Source: Bordetella parapertussis
GTDB taxonomy: Bacteria; Pseudomonadota; Gammaproteobacteria; Burkholderiales; Burkholderiaceae_B
Reading direction: 5' to 3'
Length of the DNA: 6,028 bases
Assembly: GCA_943331855.1 (NCBI GenBank)
Contig: CALQNE010000218.1
Coordinates: forward strand, 1-6,028
Positions 1-5,405 of the stretch are shown here, in pieces; within the stretch, counting starts at the first letter, position 1, and every line of letters begins with the position of its first letter. The notes under the pieces are model-generated. The model was not told where the DNA came from and did no database searches. It saw only the letters and a program-made list of their open reading frames with translations. Made by a program: the position numbers and the translations under genes.

Positions 1-222
1 AACGATGCAGAACTCGAACGCATTCGTGAACACGTAGGTGTGTTCTCGGTTGAGGGCGATCTGCGTCGCGAAGTGCAGCTCTCGATCAAGCGATTGATCG
101 ATCTGGGTACTTATCGTGGCATGCGCCACAAGCGCGGCTTGCCCGTGCGCGGTCAACGTACTCGCACCAACGCTCGCACCCGCAAGGGCCCGCGTCGCGC
201 TGCTGCAAGTTTGAAGAAATAA
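1..222 (+). CDS. rpsM: 30S ribosomal protein S13, C-terminal part (5' end outside window)
   Basis: S13 sits in the head of the 30S subunit, where it touches 16S rRNA, S19 and the 50S subunit through intersubunit bridges. The reading frame is open from base 1 and gives 73 residues before TAA at 220-222. The visible part starts [13 protein letters not shown] and includes the family signature VEGDLRREV followed by [13 protein letters not shown]. It ends in the very basic tail [15 protein letters not shown], which in S13 reaches toward P-site tRNA. Full-length S13 is about 118-121 residues, so roughly 45-48 N-terminal residues lie upstream of the window. A GTG at 40-42 is in frame but falls inside the conserved domain and is not the start. 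rpsK follows after 13 bases, as in the alpha operon. Identification is secure. Confidence 0.97.
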   Translation, partial: NDAELERIREHVGVFSVEGDLRREVQLSIKRLIDLGTYRGMRHKRGLPVRGQRTRTNARTRKGPRRAAASLKK

Positions 223-235
223 TAAGGATTAGAAG

Positions 236-637
236 ATGGCTAAAGCTTCTGCCGGCGGCGCAGCTCGCGTTCGCAAAAAGGTTAAAAAGAATGTGTCGGA
301 CGGCATTGCGCACGTTCACGCATCCTTTAATAACACTATCATCACCATCACCGATCGTCAGGGCAATGCTCTGTCGTGGGCGACGTCAGGTGGTGCTGGC
401 TTTAAGGGTTCACGTAAGTCGACTCCGTTCGCAGCGCAGGTTGCTGCAGAAACGGCCGGCAAAGTGGCCATTGAATACGGCATCAAGACGCTCGAAGTTC
501 GTATCAAGGGCCCAGGCCCAGGTCGCGAATCTTCAGTGCGTGCGTTGAATGCGTTGGGCATCAAGATTTCGAGCATTGCCGATATCACGCCCGTACCGCA
601 CAACGGCTGCCGTCCACCCAAGCGTCGTCGCATCTAA
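236..637 (+). CDS. rpsK: 30S ribosomal protein S11
   Basis: S11 binds 16S rRNA on the 30S platform near the mRNA exit site, with S6, S18 and S21 as neighbours. The 133-residue product matches family length (129 in E. coli, about 133 in Burkholderiales). Visible signatures are [19 protein letters not shown] (about 28-46), [21 protein letters not shown] (about 52-72), KGPGPGRES (91-99) and the C-terminal [12 protein letters not shown]. The Asn-Gly pair at 123-124 matches the place where E. coli S11 is reported to form isoaspartate. The ATG start is supported by AAGGA at 224-228, seven bases upstream. The N-terminal [18 protein letters not shown] resembles Burkholderiales S11. The gene lies between rpsM and rpsD with gaps of 13 and 11 bases, so one transcript is expected. 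Confidence 0.98.
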   Translation: MAKASAGGAARVRKKVKKNVSDGIAHVHASFNNTIITITDRQGNALSWATSGGAGFKGSRKSTPFAAQVAAETAGKVAIEYGIKTLEVRIKGPGPGRESSVRALNALGIKISSIADITPVPHNGCRPPKRRRI

Positions 638-648
638 GGAGAAGCTAC

Positions 649-1272
649 ATGGCCCGTTACACTGGTCCTAAATGCAAACTCTCGCGCCGCGAGGGTATTG
701 ATCTGTTTCTGAAAAGCGCCCGTCGCTCGCTTGAGTCAAAGTGCAAACTTGACTCCAAGCCTGGACAACACGGTCGCACATCGGGTGCTCGTACATCTGA
801 CTACGGTCTGCAGCTGCGCGAAAAGCAAAAGCTCAAGCGTATGTATGGCGTGCTTGAAAAGCAGTTTCGCAAGTATTTTGCTGAAGCCGAGCGTCGCAAG
901 GGTAATACCGGCGAGCAGCTGATCCAATTGCTTGAGTCGCGTCTTGATAACGTTGTGTATCGCATGGGCTTTGGCTCAACGCGTGCTGAGGCCCGTCAAT
1001 TGGTTGCACATCGTGCGATTCAGTTAAATGGCCACACAGCAGACATCCCTTCAATGATCATCAAAGCTGGTGACATTATTGGGATTCGCGAAAAAGCCAA
1101 AGGCCAAGCGCGTATTGCCGAGTCACTGGTGCTGGCCACTGGTAACGGCATTCCACAATGGGTTGAAGTCGATACAGTTAAATTAGTGGGCACCTTCAAA
1201 CAGGCCCCTGATCGCGCTGACGTCGCACGCGATATTAATGAATCAATGGTTGTTGAATTGTATTCACGTTAA
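649..1272 (+). CDS. rpsD: 30S ribosomal protein S4
   Basis: S4 is a primary 16S rRNA binder that nucleates assembly of the 30S body and lines the mRNA entry channel. In E. coli it also represses translation of its own operon. The 207-residue product (206 in E. coli) has the S4-specific N-terminal domain at about 3-96, starting [16 protein letters not shown] and containing PGQHG (38-42) and [12 protein letters not shown] (50-61). An S4-type RNA-binding domain at about 97-158 contains [20 protein letters not shown]. The C-terminal [12 protein letters not shown] is typical. No zinc-binding Cys cluster is present (Cys only at 9 and 32). The ATG is preceded by AAGGAG at 636-641, overlapping the rpsK stop codon, which favours tight coupling to rpsK. 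Any E. coli-like S4 feedback site would be ahead of rpsM and is not in the window. Confidence 0.98.
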   Translation: MARYTGPKCKLSRREGIDLFLKSARRSLESKCKLDSKPGQHGRTSGARTSDYGLQLREKQKLKRMYGVLEKQFRKYFAEAERRKGNTGEQLIQLLESRLDNVVYRMGFGSTRAEARQLVAHRAIQLNGHTADIPSMIIKAGDIIGIREKAKGQARIAESLVLATGNGIPQWVEVDTVKLVGTFKQAPDRADVARDINESMVVELYSR

Positions 1273-1280
1273 TCATCAAT

Positions 1281-1309
1281 CAGACTTGCAACTAAACGTT
1301 GCAAGTCTG
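1281..1309 (+). promoter_or_regulatory. Perfect 12-bp hairpin between rpsD and rpoA
   Basis: CAGACTTGCAAC (1281-1292) and GTTGCAAGTCTG (1298-1309) are exact reverse complements around the 5-base loop TAAAC. The stem begins 8 bases after the rpsD stop. Downstream comes TTGAGATTTTAGTTTTC, which is T-rich but interrupted, so it is a poor match to a classical terminator. Plausible roles are partial termination or attenuation, an RNA processing or 3'-end stability element that separates the ribosomal-protein message from rpoA, or a palindromic protein-binding site. The structure is directly visible; the role is inference. The rest of the 120-base gap holds no gene. A TTGAGA at 1310-1315 could be a -35 element, but no convincing -10 follows at the right distance. 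Confidence 0.6.
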
Positions 1310-1392
1310 TTGAGATTTTAGTTTTCGAGCACTGTCTATCCATCAGCCTTATCGGTGTAATGAGCCGAGGGTATTGAAAAGGAATCGTACAA

Positions 1393-2376
1393 ATGTCACA
1401 AAGTTTTCTAAAGCCCCGTTCGATTGAAGTCGAACCAGTCGGCACACACCATGCAAAAATCATCATGGAGCCTTTCGAGCGTGGCTATGGCCATACTCTA
1501 GGTAACGCGCTGCGCCGCATTTTGCTTTCTTCGATGACGGGCTATGCGCCGACCGAAGTGCAAATCACAGGCGTTGTGCACGAATACTCAACGATTCCTG
1601 GTGTACGTGAAGACGTTGTTGATATTCTGTTGAATTTGAAAGGTGTGGTCTTTAAATTGCACAGCCGCGATGAGCTCACCTTGGTCTTGCGCAAGCAAGG
1701 CGCAGGCCCAGTACTCGCGTCAGATATCGAATTGCCACACGATGTTGAAATCGTGAATCCTAATCATGTGATTGCGACGCTGACCGAAAACGGTAAGCTT
1801 GAAATGCATGTCAAGGTAGAAAAAGGTCGTGGCTATGTTCCTGGCAACGTGCGTGCACTGATTGATGATCGTGCCCACACGATTGGTCGTATCGTTTTAG
1901 ATGCATCATTTAGCCCAGTGCGTCGTGTGAGCTACTCCGTTGAGAATGCCCGCGTTGAACAGCGTACCGATCTAGACAAGCTTGTGCTTGATGTTGAAAC
2001 AAATGGCGTGATCAGTCCTGAAGAGGCTGTTCGTCAGTCAGCACGTATCTTGATGGATCAAATCTCTGTATTCGCAGCGCTTGAAGGTGCTGGCGATTCT
2101 TACGAAGCACCAAACCGTGGTACGCCGCAGATCGATCCAGTCTTGTTGCGTCCAGTCGATGATCTTGAGTTGACCGTGCGTTCAGCTAACTGCCTGAAAG
2201 CCGAAAATATTTATTACATCGGTGACTTGATTCAGCGCTCTGAGAATGAGTTGTTGAAGACACCTAATCTGGGTCGTAAGTCGCTGAACGAAATTAAAGA
2301 AGTGTTGGCTGCACGTGGCCTGACTTTAGGGATGAAGTTAGACAACTGGCCTCCAATGGGTCTTGAGCGTCCTTAA
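1393..2376 (+). CDS. rpoA: DNA-directed RNA polymerase subunit alpha
   Basis: The alpha dimer is the scaffold on which beta and beta' assemble, and its C-terminal domain contacts UP-element DNA and activators. The 327-residue product (329 in E. coli) has the N-terminal dimerisation domain at about 1-230, with [23 protein letters not shown] at 28-50; Arg42 aligns with E. coli Arg45, needed for beta binding. A short linker (about 232-248) leads to the C-terminal domain with [18 protein letters not shown] (255-272), the helix-hairpin-helix part [14 protein letters not shown] and the ending GMKLDNWPP. Arg263 and Asn266 correspond to the DNA-contacting E. coli residues 265 and 268, so the UP-element surface is kept. 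The ATG has AAAGGA at 1378-1383, nine bases upstream. The gene has 120- and 130-base gaps on its two sides, wider than in E. coli as I remember it. Confidence 0.99.
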   Translation: MSQSFLKPRSIEVEPVGTHHAKIIMEPFERGYGHTLGNALRRILLSSMTGYAPTEVQITGVVHEYSTIPGVREDVVDILLNLKGVVFKLHSRDELTLVLRKQGAGPVLASDIELPHDVEIVNPNHVIATLTENGKLEMHVKVEKGRGYVPGNVRALIDDRAHTIGRIVLDASFSPVRRVSYSVENARVEQRTDLDKLVLDVETNGVISPEEAVRQSARILMDQISVFAALEGAGDSYEAPNRGTPQIDPVLLRPVDDLELTVRSANCLKAENIYYIGDLIQRSENELLKTPNLGRKSLNEIKEVLAARGLTLGMKLDNWPPMGLERP

Positions 2377-2417
2377 GTATTAGTAAGTAGCACCTAAATT
2401 TTATAACCGGCCCGCAA

Positions 2418-2442
2418 CAGAACGTGCCTAGCGCAGGTTCTG
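2418..2442 (+). promoter_or_regulatory. Imperfect hairpin in the rpoA-rplQ gap
   Basis: CAGAAC (2418-2423) pairs with GTTCTG (2437-2442). After one G/G mismatch the pairing continues with TGC (2425-2427) against GCA (2433-2435), around a 5-base loop CTAGC. No run of T follows, so it is not an intrinsic terminator. It lies in the 130-base stretch between rpoA and rplQ, which holds no gene. It may be an RNA stability, processing or ribosomal-protein binding element. A TATAAC at 2402-2407 just upstream resembles a -10 box but has no good -35 partner. The role is unproven. Confidence 0.35.
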
Positions 2443-2466
2443 CTGATAGAAGAGCTGAAACCCTAC

Positions 2467-2480
2467 GAGTAGAAATACTC
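2467..2480 (+). promoter_or_regulatory. GAAA-tetraloop hairpin upstream of the rplQ ribosome binding site
   Basis: GAGTA (2467-2471) and TACTC (2476-2480) form a perfect 5-bp stem capped by GAAA, a GNRA-type tetraloop that is unusually stable in RNA. It ends 14 bases before the rplQ Shine-Dalgarno AAGGA (2495-2499). Its position in the leader of a ribosomal-protein gene makes a role in translation or mRNA stability plausible, but a 5-bp stem can also occur by chance. Confidence 0.3.
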
Positions 2481-2506
2481 TTAATAGATTCAATAAGGAT
2501 ATAACC

Positions 2507-2902
2507 ATGCGCCACGGCCACGGTCTACGTAAACTAAACCGCACTAGCAGCCACCGTCTTGCGATGTTTCGCAACATGGCAGTTGCATTGTTAACGCACG
2601 AAGCGATTAAAACGACTTTGCCAAAAGCAAAAGAGTTACGCCGTATCGTCGAACCACTGATCACCATGGGCAAAACCCCATCGTTGGCGAACAAGCGCCT
2701 TGCGTTTGCTCGTTTGCGCGATCGTGAAATCGTGTTGAAGCTCTTTGCCGAAATCGGCCCACGTTACGCAGCGCGTAATGGCGGTTACACCCGGGTGTTG
2801 AAAATGGGTTTCCGTCAAGGCGACAATGCACCCATGGCATTCATGGAGCTGGTCGATCGTCCAATCGTAGCTGATGAAGTGGTTGAAGCCTCAGCCGAAT
2901 AA
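2507..2902 (+). CDS. rplQ: 50S ribosomal protein L17
   Basis: L17 binds 23S rRNA on the solvent side of the 50S subunit near the peptide exit region. The 131-residue product (127 in E. coli) shows [12 protein letters not shown] (6-17), [15 protein letters not shown] (31-45), PLITMGK (50-56), the [13 protein letters not shown] segment (61-73) and [26 protein letters not shown] (84-109). These cover the whole family core, and the tail is acidic ([11 protein letters not shown]). The start MRHGHG has Gly at position 4 where E. coli has Arg (MRHRHG); I recall Gly in Alcaligenaceae-type L17. The ATG is preceded by AAGGA at 2495-2499 with seven bases of spacing. It is the last gene of the ribosomal cluster, and a strong terminator begins 19 bases after its stop. 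Confidence 0.98.
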   Translation: MRHGHGLRKLNRTSSHRLAMFRNMAVALLTHEAIKTTLPKAKELRRIVEPLITMGKTPSLANKRLAFARLRDREIVLKLFAEIGPRYAARNGGYTRVLKMGFRQGDNAPMAFMELVDRPIVADEVVEASAE

Positions 2903-2915
2903 ATACTCGTCTGAA

Positions 2916-2921
2916 TAAAAT
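2916..2921 (+). promoter_or_regulatory. Possible -10 box for cutA-dsbD
   Basis: TAAAAT differs from TATAAT at one position and lies immediately before the terminator stem. Initiation from it would fall near 2928, inside the left arm, so the terminator hairpin could not form fully on such a transcript. No matching -35 element is visible 16-18 bases upstream, and A-rich sequence before a terminator gives such matches easily. cutA must be transcribed either from here, from read-through, or from a site I cannot see. Confidence 0.15.
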
Positions 2922-2949
2922 AAAAAAGCCTCTTCATCGAGGCTTTTTT
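2922..2949 (+). terminator. Intrinsic terminator of the ribosomal-protein/rpoA cluster
   Basis: AAAAAAGCCTC (2922-2932) and GAGGCTTTTTT (2939-2949) are exact reverse complements around the 6-base loop TTCATC. The arrangement is a GC core of five pairs followed by a run of six T, the classical Rho-independent form. The A run on the left arm means it could also work on the opposite strand, though no opposing gene is seen here. It lies 19 bases after the rplQ stop and 31 bases before the cutA start, so it marks the boundary between the ribosomal cluster and the cutA-dsbD unit. Confidence 0.93.
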
Positions 2950-2980
2950 GTCTTTCAGACCTACAAAAGAGGGCGGTCAA

Positions 2981-3316
2981 ATGCAACAAAACGACGTGGT
3001 GCTTGTATTGACACATGCCCCAGATCTAGAGTGTGCAAAAACGATTGCCCGACAGTTGTTGGCCGAAGGCTTGGCCGCGTGCATTAATATTGGAACTCCC
3101 GTATTGTCGCTTTACGAGTGGGAGTCAACGATGCACGAATCCGAAGAGATCCCAGTGATGATCAAAACAACCGTTGCACGGCAAGCGTTGTTAGTTGAGC
3201 GACTGATCGCGCTTCACCCTTATGAGCTACCAGAGGCCTTGTTAGTGCCCACGGTGGGCGGGCATTCACCCTACCTCGAGTGGGTGCAGCAAAATACAAC
3301 TAAGGCGCTAGGTTGA
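2981..3316 (+). CDS. cutA: Divalent-cation tolerance protein CutA
   Basis: CutA is a small, very stable trimeric protein with a ferredoxin-like fold, named from copper-sensitive E. coli mutants; its biochemical role is still unsettled. The 111-residue product matches the family (112 in E. coli). It shows THAPDLECAKTIARQLL (11-27), EGLAACINI (29-37), SLYEWE (43-48), IKTT (61-64), HPYELPE (79-85) and G.SPYLEWV near the end. Cys34 and His79 align with E. coli Cys39 and His83/84, reported copper ligands. The third reported ligand, E. coli Cys16, aligns with Thr11 here. The ATG at 2981 is chosen because it gives normal family length and has GAGG at 2969-2972, eight bases upstream. An in-frame TTG at 2948 would start inside the terminator and is unlikely. 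The stop overlaps the dsbD start. Confidence 0.95.
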   Translation: MQQNDVVLVLTHAPDLECAKTIARQLLAEGLAACINIGTPVLSLYEWESTMHESEEIPVMIKTTVARQALLVERLIALHPYELPEALLVPTVGGHSPYLEWVQQNTTKALG

Positions 3317-5337
3317 AGCAATTGTTAAGCCGCTTTGGAATGATGCCAGCATTTGTTCGAATGCTTGTGATGGCATTGAGCATGCTAGGCGCCCCGCTCG
3401 CGCAGGCGGCCGATGATGGCTTTCTGGATCCGGAAAAGGCCTTTGTATTGCGGGCCGAAGTTGTCGGCGCAGAAAAAAACACACTTAGCCTTAAGTTCAA
3501 AATCGCCGCGGGCTATTACATGTACCGCGAGCGCTTTGAATTTGTTGCTGAGACCTCAGCGCTCAAGCTAGGCGAGCCAACTTTCCCGAAGGGACAGATC
3601 AAACACGATCCAACTTTTAACAAAGAGATGGAACTGTATTTTAAAGATATCGAAATCCTTCTCCCTCTCTCAGCTTCCCCACAGGCACCACCAAACGCGG
3701 CAGGTCAACCACTCAAAATCAAACTGACTGGGCAGGGTTGTGCGAGCGCGGGCTTATGTTACCCCCCCATGGATTTTTTCGTGGTCTTGAGTACGCAGGC
3801 AAATACCGCCGGCTACACGCTGATCGCCCCCACCGCCCAAAGCCTTTTCGATCGCTTGCTTGACGGGCAGTGGCGTGAGCTTGTGTTTGCTGAAAATGAT
3901 TTGACCTTGGCCGAGCTCTTGTCCTCGACGGGTTTGCTCGAAATCGTGTTGCTGTTTTTTGTATTAGGTTTGTTGTTAGCCCTGACACCCTGCGTGCTAC
4001 CGATGGTGCCCATTTTGTCTGTGCTGCTAGTAGGTGAGCAGCATCACGTGTCGCGTGCCCGCGGAACGCTGCTAGCTGTGGCCTATGTAAGTGGCATGTC
4101 AGTCGTTTATACGGCGCTTGGCGTGGCGGCAGGGTTAAGTGGTGCGGGGTTGGCCGCCTGGTTGCAGACGCCCTGGGTATTGGCGTTGTTTGCCTTGCTG
4201 CTTGCAACCTTGGCGCTCTCGATGTTTGACGTGTTTACGTTTCAAATGCCCTCTAGCATCCAAACCAAACTGACTGTTAAAAACAATTCTATTTTGGGTG
4301 GCCGTGTTGGTGCCGCAGCCTTGATGGGCGCGTTGTCTGCGTTAATCGTGGGCCCCTGTGTGGCGGCGCCCCTTGCAGGCGCCCTGCTCTACATTTCGCA
4401 AACGGGCGATGTGCTGCTGGGTGGCTTGGCATTGTTTGCGATGGCCTGGGGGATGGGTGTCCCCTTGTTATTAATGGGCGCTTCGGCTGGGAAACTGATG
4501 CCACGCACGGGCACCTGGATGGAAGGGGTGAAACAGTTTTTTGGCGTACTCTTGTTTGCGACAGCCTGGTGGATGATCACGCCGATGTTGCCAACATGGG
4601 TACAGGTTCTTGGTTGGGCAATTTTGGCGTTGTTTTCGGCCGTGTTGTTACGCACCTTTGAGCCGCTTGGCACTGAAGCGGGGTTCGGCGGCTTATTGCG
4701 TAAAACACTTGGGATGTTGTTGACCTTGCTGTGTTTAATTTGGCTAATCGGGCTTGCGAGCGGTGGCCGTTCGTTGTTGCAGCCCTTGTCGCACCTTGCG
4801 GGTAACAACGCAGGGGCAAGTCCTTCCGTCGCTGCGACGCTTGATAAAAATCCGGGCGTTTCAAGTGCCGCTGCTGCCGTGACGCCCGCAAAAAATATAT
4901 TGCTAGGTCAGGCAAGTGATCGGTCGACTGTCACTGAACCGCGTACGCAAGCGGCTTTGTCCTCGGACAGCGCGCATGTGCAGTTCAAGCGTATTCGCTC
5001 AATCGCCGAACTAGAAACTGAACTCGCTCGGGCGACGCGCCCAGTGATGCTCGATTTTTATGCAGACTGGTGCGTCTCGTGTAAAGAGATGGAGTCTTTT
5101 ACCTTTACGAAGCCCAACGTTGCGCAGCGGATGAGTCAGTTGCTTTTGCTGCAAGCCGATGTGACTGCAAATAATCCAGAAGATCGCGCGCTGCTCAAGC
5201 GCTTCAAACTCTTTGGTCCACCAGGCATCATTTTTTTTGAATCGGGTGGGCGCGAACGAAAAGACGTGCGGGTGGTTGGCTTTCAGGAGGCCAACCGGTT
5301 TGCAGCAAATCTCGATCGCGTACTTTCGCTGAAATAA
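3313..5337 (+). CDS. dsbD: Thiol:disulfide interchange protein DsbD
   Basis: DsbD passes electrons from cytoplasmic thioredoxin through the inner membrane to periplasmic DsbC, DsbG and c-type cytochrome maturation proteins. The 674-residue product has a signal peptide at about 1-32 (cleavage expected after APLAQA). The periplasmic alpha domain follows at about 35-165, with the Cys143/Cys149 pair in GCASAGLCYPP. A membrane domain of about eight helices (about 207-484) carries Cys227 in LTPCVLPM and Cys349 in VGPCVAAPL. The C-terminal thioredoxin-like gamma domain (about 556-674) has DFYADWCVSCKEME, active cysteines 587 and 590. All six catalytic cysteines are present; an extra Cys474 lies in the last helix. 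The start is TTG at 3313, overlapping the cutA stop as TTGA, with AAGG at 3302-3305, seven bases upstream. ATG at 3340 or 3343 would also leave a signal peptide but lack a good binding site. An Ala/Ser/Pro-rich linker (about 485-555) accounts for much of the extra length over E. coli (565). Confidence 0.97.
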   Translation: MKQLLSRFGMMPAFVRMLVMALSMLGAPLAQAADDGFLDPEKAFVLRAEVVGAEKNTLSLKFKIAAGYYMYRERFEFVAETSALKLGEPTFPKGQIKHDPTFNKEMELYFKDIEILLPLSASPQAPPNAAGQPLKIKLTGQGCASAGLCYPPMDFFVVLSTQANTAGYTLIAPTAQSLFDRLLDGQWRELVFAENDLTLAELLSSTGLLEIVLLFFVLGLLLALTPCVLPMVPILSVLLVGEQHHVSRARGTLLAVAYVSGMSVVYTALGVAAGLSGAGLAAWLQTPWVLALFALLLATLALSMFDVFTFQMPSSIQTKLTVKNNSILGGRVGAAALMGALSALIVGPCVAAPLAGALLYISQTGDVLLGGLALFAMAWGMGVPLLLMGASAGKLMPRTGTWMEGVKQFFGVLLFATAWWMITPMLPTWVQVLGWAILALFSAVLLRTFEPLGTEAGFGGLLRKTLGMLLTLLCLIWLIGLASGGRSLLQPLSHLAGNNAGASPSVAATLDKNPGVSSAAAAVTPAKNILLGQASDRSTVTEPRTQAALSSDSAHVQFKRIRSIAELETELARATRPVMLDFYADWCVSCKEMESFTFTKPNVAQRMSQLLLLQADVTANNPEDRALLKRFKLFGPPGIIFFESGGRERKDVRVVGFQEANRFAANLDRVLSLK

Positions 5338-5345
5338 GTAGACAG

Positions 5346-5398
5346 ACGCAGCCACTCGGTGCGTAAATGACTTTCAATACGCTTCAAAGAATTTACGC
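5346..5398 (+). promoter_or_regulatory. Leader with two mutually exclusive hairpins before the MFS gene
   Basis: Hairpin 1 pairs ACGCA (5346-5350) with TGCGT (5360-5364) and, after a bulged G, CC (5352-5353) with GG (5358-5359), around loop ACTC. Hairpin 2 pairs GCGTAAAT (5361-5368) with ATTTACGC (5391-5398) exactly and can continue inside with CTTT (5371-5374) against AAAG (5386-5389). They share 5361-5364 and cannot form together. The only Shine-Dalgarno-like sequence for the MFS start, AAAGA at 5386-5390, lies inside hairpin 2, so folding of hairpin 2 could hide it. No T run follows either stem, so neither looks like a terminator. The pairings are seen directly; a regulatory role is inference. 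Confidence 0.35.
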
Positions 5399-5405
5399 TT
5401 CATGA
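5367..5405 (+). CDS. Possible 12-residue upstream leader peptide
   Basis: An ATG at 5367 opens a frame encoding MTFNTLQRIYAS, ending in TGA at 5403-5405. This TGA overlaps the MFS start codon as ATGA, the usual arrangement for translational coupling. No Shine-Dalgarno sequence is seen in front of it (GCGGTGCG-like sequence only), and its ATG lies at the edge of the hairpin 2 stem. Very short frames are common by chance, so this is offered only because of its overlap and its place inside the structured leader. Confidence 0.12.
   Translation: MTFNTLQRIYAS
5378..5402 (+). repeat. 9-bp direct repeat TACGCTTCA just before the MFS start
   Basis: TACGCTTCA occurs at 5378-5386 and 5394-5402, with a 16-base period; the last A of the second copy is the first base of the MFS ATG. 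Both copies contain TACGC, which can pair with GCGTA at 5361-5365, so the repeat offers two alternative partners for the same upstream arm. The repeat is exact; its function is unknown. Confidence 0.5.

Noticed and set aside
40..222. A 60-residue frame starting at GTG 40
   Set aside because: It is the tail of rpsM; the frame is open to base 1 and the conserved S13 domain continues upstream of the GTG.
1360..1377. Five-codon frame MSRGY just before the rpoA ribosome binding site
   Set aside because: Too short and without a binding site; no overlap with the rpoA start. Likely chance.
2948..2980. N-terminal extension of CutA from TTG 2948
   Set aside because: It would start inside the terminator's T run, has no binding site, and adds 11 residues not seen in the family. 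ATG 2981 has a binding site and gives normal length.
3719..4207. 162-residue minus-strand frame inside dsbD
   Set aside because: It lies opposite dsbD, which carries every expected motif. The minus-strand product is low-complexity, rich in Arg, Pro, Thr and His, with no domain pattern. The same holds for other minus-strand frames in 4289-4915 and 5011-5355.
5285..5332. Strong AGGAGG inside the end of dsbD followed by a TTG and about ten codons
   Set aside because: The AGGAGG encodes part of a conserved-looking DsbD segment (QEAN), and the following short frame gives no recognisable product.
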